Notes: generated by a model from the letters alone, not told the origin. A stretch of DNA of 64,000 nucleotides from CAWABB01 sp963780165 (GCA_963780165.1 CAWABB010000006.1:62001-126000); one strand, 5' to 3'. Shown: positions 43,598 through 52,651, counted from the first letter of the stretch. Numbers and translations: made by a program.

Positions 43598-44877
43598 TAT
43601 CCGAGGACCTCGATGACTTTGTGCAGGGCGCGCTCGAGCGCGTCCACTTCCTCTTTTGTGTTGTAGAACGCGAGCGACGCGCGGGCGGTCGCCGGCACCC
43701 CGAAGCGCTGCATCACAGGCTGGGCGCAGTGATGGCCCGTCCGGACCGCGATGCCCTCGTGATCCAGAATGGTCCCGATGTCGTGCGGATGGATGCCTTC
43801 CATGACGAACGAGAGCACGCTTGCCTTGTGCTTCGCGGTCCCGATAATGCGGAGGCCGGGCACAGTCTGCAGTTTCTCGGTCGCGTACATCAGCAGCTCA
43901 TGCTCGAATGATTCCACCGCATGGATCCCGACCTGCTGCAGATAATCGATCGCCGCCCCCAGGCCGATCCCCCCGCCGATGTTCGGCGTACCCGCTTCGA
44001 ACTTGTACGGAAGATCGTTATAGATGGTCTTCTCGAACGTCACCGACCGGATCATGTCGCCACCGCCCTGGTACGGAGGCATCGCCTCCAGCAGCGCCGT
44101 CTTCCCGTAGAGAATGCCGACGCCCGTCGGCCCGAACATTTTGTGCGACGAGAACGCATAGAAGTCGGCATCCAGGTCGCGCACGTCCACGGCCAGGTGC
44201 GGCACGGCCTGCGCGCCGTCGACCAGGACCGGAATCCCGCGTTCATGAGCGATCGCCACCATCTCGCGGACCGGGTTGATCGTCCCGAGCGCATTCGACA
44301 CGTGGGTGATCGCCACGATCTTCGTCCGCGGAGTGAGCAGCCGCCGGTAGTCGTCCAGCTCCAGCTCGCCGCGATCGTTCATGGGGATCACCTTCAGGCG
44401 CGCCTGGCGTTCCTCGCACAGCATCTGCCAGGGGACGATGTTGGAGTGGTGCTCCATGGCGCTGACAAGGATTTCGTCGCCCTCGCGCACCATCGTCCGT
44501 CCGTACGTCCCCGCCACGAGATTGATCGCTTCGGTCGTCCCCCGCACGAAGATGATCTCCCGTTCGTGCGCGGCGTTGACAAATAACTTCGTTTTCCTGC
44601 GGACGTCCTCGTACGCCAGCGTGGCACGCTCGCTGAGGAAGTGCACTCCGCGGTGGATGTTGGAGTTCTCCTCCTCGTAGTAGCGCATCATCGCATCGAT
44701 CACCACCTGCGGCTTCTGGCTCGTCGCGGCGTTGTCGAAGTAGATGAGCGGCTTCCCGTTCACCCACTGGCGGAGGAGCGGGAAATGGTGCCGGCACATC
44801 GCAACGCTCGGCGACTGACTCTGGGGCGGAGCCGGAGCCGGCGCCTGGATCTCCTGGATCACTGTGCCTGTCGTCAT
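43597..44877 (-). CDS. sufS: group II cysteine desulfurase SufS
   Basis: 426 residues. After a Pro/Gln-rich N-terminus of about 25 residues: LIYFDNAATSQKPQ, NIHRGVHFLSERAT, the PLP lysine in FSSHKMFGPTG, and the active-site Cys in RTGHHCAQPVM (short loop, group II). Provides sulfur with SufU. 3 bp after sufD. Confidence 0.96.
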   Translation of the reverse strand: MTTGTVIQEIQAPAPAPPQSQSPSVAMCRHHFPLLRQWVNGKPLIYFDNAATSQKPQVVIDAMMRYYEEENSNIHRGVHFLSERATLAYEDVRRKTKLFVNAAHEREIIFVRGTTEAINLVAGTYGRTMVREGDEILVSAMEHHSNIVPWQMLCEERQARLKVIPMNDRGELELDDYRRLLTPRTKIVAITHVSNALGTINPVREMVAIAHERGIPVLVDGAQAVPHLAVDVRDLDADFYAFSSHKMFGPTGVGILYGKTALLEAMPPYQGGGDMIRSVTFEKTIYNDLPYKFEAGTPNIGGGIGLGAAIDYLQQVGIHAVESFEHELLMYATEKLQTVPGLRIIGTAKHKASVLSFVMEGIHPHDIGTILDHEGIAVRTGHHCAQPVMQRFGVPATARASLAFYNTKEEVDALERALHKVIEVLG

Positions 44878-44880
44878 GCG

Positions 44881-46221
44881 TCAGCCTGCGATGCGGCCCT
44901 CGCGAAGCCTGGTGTGGAGCAGCGTGTCGAGCTGCTCGCGGAGCGGCTCGACGTGAACGCGGTCAATGACATCAGCCGCGAATGCAAAGGTAAGCATGTC
45001 TCTGGCGGCGATCTCGTCGATGCCGCGCGCGCGCAGATAGAAGAGCTGTTCCTCGTCGAGCTGCCCCACCGTCGCCCCGTGCGTACACTTCACGTCGTCG
45101 GCGAAAATCTCGAGCTGCGGCTTCGTGTCGACGGTCGCGTCGTCGGACAGCAGCAGGGTCTTGTTCGTCTGCTTGGCGTCGGTCTTCTGCGCGTCCTTCC
45201 GCACGAAGATCTTGCCGTTGAACACCCCGCGCGAGGTGCCGTCGAGGATCGACTTGTACAGCTCATGGCTCTGGCAGTGCGGCTTCGCGTGATCGATCAC
45301 CGTATGGTTGTCGATGATCTGAGAGCCCGTCGCGAGCGAGAGGCCGTTCAGCGTGCAGGTGGAGCCGGGTGCGTCCAGGACGGCGGTCACCGTGTTGCGG
45401 ACGATCGACCCGCCGAACGAGATCGAGTTCGACGTCACGGTGCTGTTGCCGAGCTGGTACAAATTGATGGTCCCGACGTGGTACGCCGCGACGTCCTCCA
45501 TTTGCAGCCGGTCGTGCTCGACGGTCGCGTTCTCCCCCACCACCAGCTCCGATACGACGTTTGTCAGGTACGCTCCGCTTCCGAGCGCAACGTAGCTTTC
45601 GACGATCGCCACCCTGCTGTTGCGCCCGACGACGAACAGGTTCCGCGGAGCCGCCAGCAGAGGCTCGCTCCCCGGGAGCGCGATATAGAGCAGATGGATC
45701 GCCTCAGGGAGGTCGGTGTTGTCGGGAACGTAGAGGAACGCCCCGTCCTGCATGAACGCCGCGTTGAGCGCGGTGAACCCGTTTTCATCGACCCGCGCGT
45801 GGTGCGAGAGGTGCTGCGTCACCAGGTCCGGGTGACGCTCAATCGACGCGGCGAGGCCGTCGACGACCACTCCCGCCGGCGCCGTCCCCGGATCGGAGAG
45901 CTCAGGAATGAGGTGTCCGTTCACAAAGACCAGCCGGTGCCCGGCGTGGCCGTGGAACAGGAACCGATCGATCTGCTCCATGGACACGGCTCCATCCGCA
46001 GGCCTGCTCGCCGGAAGGAAGTTGGTGCGGGCGATAGGATTGACGTTCGTAAAGCGCCACTCTTCGTCGCGGGTAGTCGGGAAGCCGAGCTCCTCGAACC
46101 GCGCCAGGGCCGCGCGCCTCAGCACGTGCACGCGCGAACCGGCGCTGCCGTTCAGCCCACGGGCCGCGTGGTCAAACCGGTCGCGATACCACTGCGAGAC
46201 GTTCTGGTTCAGCGTGGTCAT
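44881..46221 (-). CDS. sufD: Fe-S cluster scaffold subunit SufD
   Basis: 446 residues. N-terminal helical part, then the beta-helix core shared with SufB: VVGRNSRVAIVESYVALG, ENATVEHDRLQMED, then SHELYKSILDGTSRGVFNG, KIFVRKDAQKTDAKQTNKTL and the C-terminal CTHGATVGQLDEEQLFYLRA. Forms SufBC2D with SufB and SufC. Its start overlaps sufC by 4 bp (ATGA). Confidence 0.95.
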   Translation of the reverse strand: MTTLNQNVSQWYRDRFDHAARGLNGSAGSRVHVLRRAALARFEELGFPTTRDEEWRFTNVNPIARTNFLPASRPADGAVSMEQIDRFLFHGHAGHRLVFVNGHLIPELSDPGTAPAGVVVDGLAASIERHPDLVTQHLSHHARVDENGFTALNAAFMQDGAFLYVPDNTDLPEAIHLLYIALPGSEPLLAAPRNLFVVGRNSRVAIVESYVALGSGAYLTNVVSELVVGENATVEHDRLQMEDVAAYHVGTINLYQLGNSTVTSNSISFGGSIVRNTVTAVLDAPGSTCTLNGLSLATGSQIIDNHTVIDHAKPHCQSHELYKSILDGTSRGVFNGKIFVRKDAQKTDAKQTNKTLLLSDDATVDTKPQLEIFADDVKCTHGATVGQLDEEQLFYLRARGIDEIAARDMLTFAFAADVIDRVHVEPLREQLDTLLHTRLREGRIAG

Positions 46222-46976
46222 GCCTTCTCCGCCACTTCTTCAATGATCCAGTCGTACCCCTTCTCCTCCAGCTTCAAGGCCAGATCCCTGGTCCCCGATT
46301 TGACGATGCGGCCGTCCACGAGCACGTGCACGAAATCCGGAACGATATAGTTCAGGAGCCGCTGGTAGTGCGTCACGAGAATGATCGCATTGTTCTTCGA
46401 GCGGAGCCCGTTCACGCCCTGGGCGACGATCCTGAGGGCGTCGATGTCGAGGCCCGAGTCGGTTTCGTCGAGGATGGCGAGCGTCGGCTCCAGCACGGCC
46501 ATCTGGAAGATCTCGTTCCGCTTCTTCTCGCCGCCGGAGAATCCTTCGTTGACGTTTCTGCTGAGGAGCGCCTGGTCCATCTCGACCAGCTTCATCCGCT
46601 CCTTGACCAGCTGCAGGAACTCCATGGCGTCAAGCTCTTCGAGCCCGCGGTGCTTGCGGATGGCGTTCAGCGCGGCCTTCAGGAAGTAGCTGTTCGTAAC
46701 GCCGGGAATCTCCACGGGGTACTGAAACGCGAGGAACAGGCCCTCGCGCGCGCGTTCTTCCGGATCCATGTCCAGCAGATCCATCCCCCGGTAGATGACC
46801 TGGCCTTCCGTCACGTCGAACGCATCCCTGCCGGCCAGGACGCCTGCGAGCGTGCTTTTGCCCGACCCGTTCGGGCCCATGATGGCGTGCACCTCGCCCG
46901 CGCGAACCGTCAGCCCGATGCCTTTCAGGATTTCATTCCCTTCGACGCCGGCGTGCAGATTCCGAATCTCCAACAT
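46218..46976 (-). CDS. sufC: Fe-S assembly ATPase SufC
   Basis: 252 residues. ABC-type ATPase: Walker A MGPNGSGKST, the Q-loop, signature GFSGGEKKRNEIFQ (SufC-specific form), Walker B LAILDETDSGLDIDALRIVA, and the H-loop LVTHYQRLLNYI. Soluble, works with SufB and SufD. Confidence 0.97.
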   Translation of the reverse strand: MLEIRNLHAGVEGNEILKGIGLTVRAGEVHAIMGPNGSGKSTLAGVLAGRDAFDVTEGQVIYRGMDLLDMDPEERAREGLFLAFQYPVEIPGVTNSYFLKAALNAIRKHRGLEELDAMEFLQLVKERMKLVEMDQALLSRNVNEGFSGGEKKRNEIFQMAVLEPTLAILDETDSGLDIDALRIVAQGVNGLRSKNNAIILVTHYQRLLNYIVPDFVHVLVDGRIVKSGTRDLALKLEEKGYDWIIEEVAEKA

Positions 46977-47023
46977 TGTCGCTACCTCGTATGCGTTGTT
47001 ATGTGCTGATGCATCGCGCGGCG

Positions 47024-48469
47024 TTACCCGACGCTTCCTTCAAGACTGACGCCGAGAAGCTTCTGCGCCTCCACGGCGAATTCCATCGGCAGCTCGCGGA
47101 ACACCTCCTTCGCGAAGCCGTTCACGATCATGTTCACGGCGTCCTCCGTCGACAGCCCGCGCTGCTTCAGGTAGAAGATCTGGTCCTCCCCGATCTTCGA
47201 CGTGGACGCCTCGTGCTCCACGGTGGACGACGTGTTCTTCACTTCGATATAGGGGAACGTGTGCGCGCCGCATTTGTCGCCGAGGAGCAGTGAGTCGCAT
47301 TGCGAGAAATTCCGGGCGCCGGTCGCGCCTTTCTTGACCTCCACGAGCCCGCGGTACGAATTCTGTCCGAACCCCGCGGAGATGCCCTTGGAGACGATCG
47401 TGCTCCTGGTGTCCCGTCCGATGTGGGTCATCTTCGTCCCCGTGTCGGCCTGCTGCCTGCGGTTCGTGACCGCGACCGAGTAGAACTCCCCGACGGAATT
47501 GTCGCCGATCAGCAGCACGCTGGGGTATTTCCAGGTGATGGCGGAGCCGGTCTCGACCTGCGTCCAGGAGATCTTGGAATTCACGCCCGCGCACTTCCCG
47601 CGCTTCGTGACGAAGTTATAGATGCCTCCGCGCCCTTCGGCGTCTCCGGGATACCAGTTCTGCACAGTCGAATACTTGATCTGGGCGTTGTCCAGGGCGA
47701 CCAGCTCGACCACCGCCGCGTGCAGCTGGTTCGTGTCGCGGATCGGCGCCGTACAGCCTTCCAGGTAGCTGACGTAGGCGCCCTCGTCCGCGACGATAAG
47801 CGTGCGCTCGAACTGACCGGTGTCGGCTGCGTTGATCCGGAAGTATGTCGAGAGCTCCATCGGCGCCCGCACCCCTTTCGGGATATAGCAGAACGACCCG
47901 TCGCTGAAGACGGCGGAATTCAGCGCGGCAAAGAAGTTATCGTTTGCCGGGACGACCGAACCCAGGTACTTCTTCACGAGCTCGGGGTGCTCGCGCACCG
48001 CTTCCGAAAACGACATGAAGACGATCCCCAGCTCGCCGAGCTTCTCCTTGAACGTGGTCGCGACGGACACGCTGTCGAACACCGCGTCCACGGCGACCCC
48101 CGCCAGGCGCGCCCGCTCCGCGAGTGGAATGCCGAGCTTCTCGTAGGTGCGCAGCAGCTCGGGGTCGACTTCGTCGAGGCTTTTCGGCAGCGACTTCTGC
48201 TTCGGCGCGGAGTAGTACACCATGTCCTGGTAGTCGATCTTCGGGTAATGGACATTCGCCCAGGTCGGCTCTTTCATGGTCAGCCAGTGGCGGTACGCCT
48301 TCAGGCGCCACTGGAGCAGCCACTCCGGCTCGCCCTTCTTCGAGGAGATCGTCCTGATGACGTCCTCGCTGAGACCCTTGGGGACCGCATCGGCCTCGAT
48401 GTCGGTCACAAACCCGTACTTGTACTCCTTGTTCGCAAGGGTCTCGATCGTCTGTGTCGCGGTGCTCAT
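47024..48469 (-). CDS. sufB: Fe-S cluster scaffold subunit SufB
   Basis: 481 residues, full length. KYGFVTDIEADAVPKGLSED, EPEWLLQWRLKAYRHW, IPKGVRAPMELSTYFRIN, LEGCTAPIRDTNQLHAAVVE (conserved Cys), GDAEGRGGIYNFVTKRG, and EVKNTSSTVEHEASTSKIGE with IFYLKQRGL are typical of SufB. Main scaffold for cluster assembly. Confidence 0.97.
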   Translation of the reverse strand: MSTATQTIETLANKEYKYGFVTDIEADAVPKGLSEDVIRTISSKKGEPEWLLQWRLKAYRHWLTMKEPTWANVHYPKIDYQDMVYYSAPKQKSLPKSLDEVDPELLRTYEKLGIPLAERARLAGVAVDAVFDSVSVATTFKEKLGELGIVFMSFSEAVREHPELVKKYLGSVVPANDNFFAALNSAVFSDGSFCYIPKGVRAPMELSTYFRINAADTGQFERTLIVADEGAYVSYLEGCTAPIRDTNQLHAAVVELVALDNAQIKYSTVQNWYPGDAEGRGGIYNFVTKRGKCAGVNSKISWTQVETGSAITWKYPSVLLIGDNSVGEFYSVAVTNRRQQADTGTKMTHIGRDTRSTIVSKGISAGFGQNSYRGLVEVKKGATGARNFSQCDSLLLGDKCGAHTFPYIEVKNTSSTVEHEASTSKIGEDQIFYLKQRGLSTEDAVNMIVNGFAKEVFRELPMEFAVEAQKLLGVSLEGSVG

Positions 48470-48511
48470 CTGGTGTTCGCCTGCGTTGTCTGCTGGGTCC
48501 TGTTGCGTGAA

Positions 48512-48916
48512 TTACGCCTGCGTCCCTGAGGCGGGCCCGGACACGGCCCCGGGGGCGGAGGCCTGGGCTGGCGTTGCGACCTTTGTCGGGCCGGCGGAGG
48601 GTCCTGAGCCGGCGGAGGCCGCAGGCTTCTCCACCTTCGGCGTTTTGAATTCCGGGTATCGGAGCGTCCACGTCTGCCGGTCGATGCCCACGAAGATTTT
48701 CTCCTGCTCCATCCGCTGAACGAACTCCCGCGCCAGCCGTTCGGCCTCGACGTAGCTGACCTTCACGCCCTGTTCGCGCACCATGGCCTGGATTCCGTAC
48801 TGAATATCCCGGAAGAAGACGTTCGACTGATGAAAAACCTTGAATCTGTTGCTGAGGTCTTTCAGAACTGCCGTGTGCTCCTTGATCATCGATGCTGCCT
48901 TTTCATTTGCTGACAT
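48512..48916 (-). CDS. conserved-looking protein of unknown function in the iron-sulfur operon
   Basis: 134 residues from ATG 48916. Residues 1-90 are mostly helical and charged (SNRFKVFHQSNVFFRDIQYG, YVEAERLAREFVQRMEQEKI, GIDRQTWTLRYPEF); the last 40 residues are Ala/Pro/Ser/Gly-rich and likely disordered. No cysteine, signal peptide or membrane helix. I recognise no family. It lies between the IscS-type gene and sufB in the same direction, which points to a role in cluster assembly or its control. Confidence 0.75.
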   Translation of the reverse strand: MSANEKAASMIKEHTAVLKDLSNRFKVFHQSNVFFRDIQYGIQAMVREQGVKVSYVEAERLAREFVQRMEQEKIFVGIDRQTWTLRYPEFKTPKVEKPAASAGSGPSAGPTKVATPAQASAPGAVSGPASGTQA

Positions 48917-48969
48917 TGACAACCTGCCGTTCGAATCGCCGTGAATGACGCCCCTGGAATCGCCATGTC

Positions 48970-50148
48970 CTACGCCGGCACGCCCGCTGTCCGACGCTCC
49001 CGCTGCTGCTGCACGACCCCTGCGACCCTGCCGGCCGCGTACACAACATCCTCTTCTGCGGTGAACCGTCCGAGTCCGAAGCGCAGCGTGGCACGAGCGA
49101 GTTCCGGCCGAAGCCCGATGGCCCGAAGCACATGGGACGGCTCCGGAGCGCTCGAGCTGCAGGCGGAGCCTGCCGAGACCGCAACGTCTTTCATATCCAT
49201 CATCAGTCCGTCGGCACGCGTCCCCGGGAACGTCAGGTTCGCGTTGTTCGGGAGACGGAATTCTGGGTGCCCGTTGACGATCACATCCCCGAGAGACGCT
49301 TCCATCAGCGCCACAAACCGATTCCTCAGGTCCCGGACGCGCGACGGCTCGTGCGTGAGATATTCGCGGGCGATGCGCGCAGCAGCGCCGAATCCCACAA
49401 TCGCGGGGACGTTCAACGTCCCGGACCGGAGGCCGCGCTCATGTCCTCCGCCGTCGATCTGCGTCTGCATGCGCATGCGCGGCGAGGTTTCCCTGACGTA
49501 CAGCGCTCCCGTACCCTTCGGACCGTACATCTTGTGCGCGCTGAAAGACATCAGATCGACGCCGAGCGCGTTCACGTCGACCGGAATATTCCCGACTGCC
49601 TGTGTCGCATCCGAGTGCAACAACACGCCTCGCGCGCGGCAGAGGCGCGATATCGCCCGCAGATCCTGCATCGTCCCGATTTCGTTGTTGGCGAGCATCA
49701 CGCTCACCAGCATCGTCCTCTCAGTGAGGGCGGCTGACAATTCTTCGAGCGCGATACGGCCGTAGCGGTCGACGGGAAGGATCCTGACGGTCCAACCGCG
49801 GCGCTCGAGCGTGCGGCAGGTATCCAGCACGGCACGGTGTTCGGTCGCGACCGTGATGATCTCCCGCCCTCCGCCGCTCGACCCTTCCGCAACACCCTTG
49901 ACGGCGAGGTTGATCGACTCGGTCGCACCGCTCGTGAAGACGATCTCGCGCGATGAGGCGCCGACCAGCGTGGCGACGTCCGACCTTGCTCCCTCGACAG
50001 CGGCCTCCGCCTCCCATCCGTACACGTGCTGCCTGCTCGCCGCATTGCCGAAGCGTTCCGTGAAATATGGAAGCATCGCGGCGAGCACGCGCTCATCCAC
50101 AGGCGTGGTCGCATGCGCATCGAGGTATATCGGTGTCCGGTGTCCCAT
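48970..50148 (-). CDS. iscS: group I cysteine desulfurase (IscS/NifS type)
   Basis: 392 residues from ATG 50148, which overlaps the regulator's stop (TGATG). LDAHATTPVDERVLAAM, TSGATESINLAVKG, VATEHRAVLDT, the PLP lysine in SFSAHKMYGPKGTGALYV, and the active-site Cys in the longer loop SAGSACSSSAPEPSHVL mark group I. The operon thus encodes two different desulfurases (this and SufS). Confidence 0.94.
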   Translation of the reverse strand: MGHRTPIYLDAHATTPVDERVLAAMLPYFTERFGNAASRQHVYGWEAEAAVEGARSDVATLVGASSREIVFTSGATESINLAVKGVAEGSSGGGREIITVATEHRAVLDTCRTLERRGWTVRILPVDRYGRIALEELSAALTERTMLVSVMLANNEIGTMQDLRAISRLCRARGVLLHSDATQAVGNIPVDVNALGVDLMSFSAHKMYGPKGTGALYVRETSPRMRMQTQIDGGGHERGLRSGTLNVPAIVGFGAAARIAREYLTHEPSRVRDLRNRFVALMEASLGDVIVNGHPEFRLPNNANLTFPGTRADGLMMDMKDVAVSAGSACSSSAPEPSHVLRAIGLRPELARATLRFGLGRFTAEEDVVYAAGRVAGVVQQQRERRTAGVPA

Positions 50149-50552
50149 CACACAATCTCCGCCAGCGTCATACTCGAGAACGCACGTTCGATGTTGGCCT
50201 GAACCTTCGTGAGCGGCGACTTGATGGTGCATGTCGACGCGACGCCGCAGCTCTCGGCCCCGTCAACCATACACTGCGCGATGCCGAGCCTGCTCCCCTC
50301 GATCGCGTTGATGATGCCTGAGACGGTGATCGCCTGCGGCTCCCTTGCGAGCATGTAGCCGCCGTGCACACCCTGGACCGACATGATCAGCCCCGCCCTC
50401 GTCAGCCGCTGGAGCACCTTCGCAAGGAGCTCGTAGGGAATGCCATAGGCGTCCGCGATCTCCTTGGCGGTTACCAGGTCGCCATGGGGCCTCGTAGCGA
50501 TGTGCCGGATGGCGATCAGCCCGTATTCAGTTTTTTTCGAGAGACGAACCAC
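50148..50552 (-). CDS. Rrf2-family iron-sulfur regulator (IscR/SufR-like)
   Basis: 134 residues starting GTG. Winged helix LSKKTEYGLIAIRHIAT, IPYELLAKVLQRLTRAGLI, GVHGGYMLA, then the cluster-binding cysteines in IAQCMVDGAESCGVASTCTI (three Cys). Senses Fe-S status and controls its own operon (family knowledge). Alternative start codons upstream are not supported; no ribosome site is obvious. Confidence 0.93.
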   Translation of the reverse strand: MVRLSKKTEYGLIAIRHIATRPHGDLVTAKEIADAYGIPYELLAKVLQRLTRAGLIMSVQGVHGGYMLAREPQAITVSGIINAIEGSRLGIAQCMVDGAESCGVASTCTIKSPLTKVQANIERAFSSMTLAEIV

Positions 50553-50558
50553 GATCTA

Positions 50559-50573
50559 CGACCTAATCAGTCC
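50559..50573 (-). promoter_or_regulatory. possible Rrf2-type operator
   Basis: Minus strand: GGACTGATTAGGTCG, 7 bp before the regulator's GTG. It resembles the IscR type 1 half-site pattern GACTnnnnTAGTC with one inserted base. Low certainty. Confidence 0.3.
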
Positions 50574-50586
50574 TATTTATTCCCAC

Positions 50587-50608
50587 AAAAAAAGCACTTC
50601 CCGAGTGC
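50587..50608 (-). terminator. terminator-like hairpin in the iscR leader
   Basis: Minus strand: GCACT-CGGGA-AGTGC followed by seven T, 34 bp before the regulator's start codon. No minus-strand gene lies upstream for it to end. Confidence 0.7.
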
Positions 50609-50614
50609 ATTATA
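50609..50614 (-). promoter_or_regulatory. TATAAT -10 box facing the iron-sulfur operon
   Basis: Perfect -10 on the minus strand directly upstream of the hairpin. The -35 position 17 bp away reads TCGAAC, a poor match, as is common for activated or regulated promoters. Confidence 0.4.
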
Positions 50615-50757
50615 CTAAACAGCCAGTATTCGTTCGAGGTTCCTTGGTTGCCATGGCGTACGAACCTCAACTGCCATAATTTAACGATTTTCTTCGCAAC
50701 TGTCAACGATTCAGCCGGCGTTGCGCGTGCGGAGCCGGGAGATCATCGGGTCCCGCG

Positions 50758-50786
50758 TTGCATGGCGCCCCGGAATTGGCTATTAT
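50758..50786 (+). promoter_or_regulatory. promoter of the ABC transporter pair, nearly leaderless
   Basis: TTGCAT, 17 bp, TATTAT. The -10 ends 8 bp before the ATG at 50795, so transcription should start within about 2 nt of the start codon. Confidence 0.55.
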
Positions 50787-50794
50787 GACGGTCG

Positions 50795-51730
50795 ATGCAA
50801 GCAATTACCGCCGATTCCCTCTCGAAAACCTACGTCACGGGCCTCACCTCGCGCCGCCAGGTAAAGGCGCTGGACAATGTGAATCTCCAGGTGTCCACGG
50901 GCGAGATCTTTGCCCTCCTCGGCCCGAACGGCGCCGGCAAGACCACATTCCTGCGAATTCTCCTCTCGCTGGTTCAACCGACCGCGGGCAAGGCATCGAT
51001 GCTCGGCGCAGACATCCCGAACACCCAGGTCCGAAGCCGCATCGGGTTCCTCCCGGAGAACCACCGGTTCCCGATGTTCCTGACCGGCGAGCACGTCCTC
51101 CGGTTTTTCGGCAAGCTCGCTGGCGTCCCGACTCCGCTTCTCGACCAGCGGATCCCCGTGCTTCTCGATCTGGTCGGCATGACCCAGTGGCGCACCATGA
51201 AAGTGCGGACGTACTCCAAGGGCATGCTCCAGCGGTTGGGACTTGCTCAGGCGATGATCAACGACCCCGACCTCCTCTTTCTCGACGAGCCGACCGATGG
51301 CGTCGACCCCGTCGGGCGCAAGGAGATCAGGGACGTTCTCCGCACGCTCAAGGAGCAGGGGAAGACGATTTTCCTGAACTCGCACCTCTTGTCGGAAGTC
51401 GAAGCGATCTCCGATCGCGTCGCGATCCTCGACAAGGGGGTCCTTGTCCGCATCGGGACCGTAAGCGAGCTCACCGTATCGGAAGACCGGTACGTGATCC
51501 TGACCGCAGCGCCGCCCCCCGCTGCATTCTGGACAGAGGCGAGCGCGCTGGTGCTGGGAATCTCCCCAACCCCCGAGGGCCTCGACGCGAAGGTCAGCTC
51601 CGTCGCCGACCTGAATCGCATCATCGACCTGCTTCGCAAGCACGGCGCCGAGATCACCGGGCTGTCGCAGAAGCGCAGCTCCCTGGAAGAATCGTTCCTC
51701 TCCCTCATCCGTCCGGGGGGACAGGCATGA
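50795..51730 (+). CDS. ABC transporter ATP-binding protein
   Basis: 311 residues. Walker A LGPNGAGKTTFLR, signature YSKGMLQRLGLAQA (NatA-like form), Walker B LLFLDEPTDGVDP and the H-loop NSHLLSE, plus a C-terminal regulatory part of about 85 residues. Pairs with the permease that overlaps its stop by 4 bp (ATGA). Probably an exporter; cargo unknown. Confidence 0.95.
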   Translation: MQAITADSLSKTYVTGLTSRRQVKALDNVNLQVSTGEIFALLGPNGAGKTTFLRILLSLVQPTAGKASMLGADIPNTQVRSRIGFLPENHRFPMFLTGEHVLRFFGKLAGVPTPLLDQRIPVLLDLVGMTQWRTMKVRTYSKGMLQRLGLAQAMINDPDLLFLDEPTDGVDPVGRKEIRDVLRTLKEQGKTIFLNSHLLSEVEAISDRVAILDKGVLVRIGTVSELTVSEDRYVILTAAPPPAAFWTEASALVLGISPTPEGLDAKVSSVADLNRIIDLLRKHGAEITGLSQKRSSLEESFLSLIRPGGQA

Positions 51731-52557
51731 AGATTCTCGCGCTGATACAGTACACGTTCCGGGAACTCATCGCGCGCGCGACGTTGATCGTGCTCGCCGC
51801 AATTTCCACGCTGATCCTCCTCTTCTCTCTGCTCGCCTTTTCGACCCGCGCGACGGATGAGGGGACGATCGTGCGGTTGTTCGGGAACGACATCTCCCCG
51901 GCCCTCACGGGCGAGGCGCTGGAGCAGTTCGTGGCGCAGATGCAGTCCGGTTTCTCCGGCGGGCTCTTCCTCGGCGTCATCCTGTTCGGCGTGCTGGCGA
52001 CGGCGGGGGCGATCCCTGACATGCTCGAGCGCGGCACGGTTGACCTGTATCTCTCCAAGCCCATACCGCGCTGGCAGCTCCTGCTGGGCAAGTATCTCGG
52101 CGCGGTCGCCGTCGTGTTCGCGAACATCCTCTACTTCATCGGAGCGCTCTGGCTGATCTCCGGCCTCCGCCTCGGCGTCTGGAACATGCCGTTCCTGTTG
52201 TCCGCCATCGCGCTAACGCTGGTGTTCGCCTGCCTGTACGCGGTCATCGTTTTCATATCCGTCCTCACACGCACGACGGCTGTCGCGATTCTGACCGCCT
52301 TCCTGCTGATCATCCTCGTGGAGCCGATTCTTGCGGGGCGGCAGACGAGCCTTTTCCTCCTTTCCGAGAACCAGGTCTTTCGGGCGGTTCTGGACGGCAT
52401 CGCGTACGTCCTCCCCCAGTTGTCGGGTGCCCGGCTTGCGATCGCCCGTCACATCATAAACCAGCCGGTCGAATGGGGTCCGATGGTGCAGTGTCTCGCC
52501 TCCGGCGCGGGGTTTTTCGCGCTCGGGGCATGGATCTTCCACCGCCGGGATTACTAG
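51727..52557 (+). CDS. ABC-2-like transporter permease
   Basis: 276 residues with six hydrophobic segments: about 19-40 (IVLAAISTLILLFSLLAF), 80-100, 128-150, 157-178, 182-203 and 252-272. TVDLYLSKPIPRWQLLLGKYLG between segments 2 and 3 is the cytoplasmic loop typical of NosY/ABC-2 permeases (DxxLSKPVxR). Membrane half of the exporter. Confidence 0.92.
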   Translation: MKILALIQYTFRELIARATLIVLAAISTLILLFSLLAFSTRATDEGTIVRLFGNDISPALTGEALEQFVAQMQSGFSGGLFLGVILFGVLATAGAIPDMLERGTVDLYLSKPIPRWQLLLGKYLGAVAVVFANILYFIGALWLISGLRLGVWNMPFLLSAIALTLVFACLYAVIVFISVLTRTTAVAILTAFLLIILVEPILAGRQTSLFLLSENQVFRAVLDGIAYVLPQLSGARLAIARHIINQPVEWGPMVQCLASGAGFFALGAWIFHRRDY

Positions 52558-52622
52558 GGGCTCAGGCGGGGATGCGCAGCCGTCCGTCGGGGTCGATCCC
52601 CCGCGCAACCCGCCACGTCTCA

Positions 52623-52651
52623 TTGCTTGGCTGAGGGATTCTTTGTATCTT
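52623..52651 (+). promoter_or_regulatory. promoter of hbd-ackA
   Basis: TTGCTT, 17 bp, TATCTT, with a leader of about 155 nt to the hbd ATG. The rest of the gap 52558-52813 shows no gene. Confidence 0.5.

Noticed and set aside
44641..46350. 569-codon plus-strand open frame opposite sufS and sufD
   Set aside because: Antisense shadow of the SUF genes with the same compositional signs.
50758..50794. Upstream extension of a plus-strand frame that runs through the ABC ATPase region and into the permease
   Set aside because: The extension is out of frame with the ATPase domain; the permease start at 51727 is set by the ATGA overlap.
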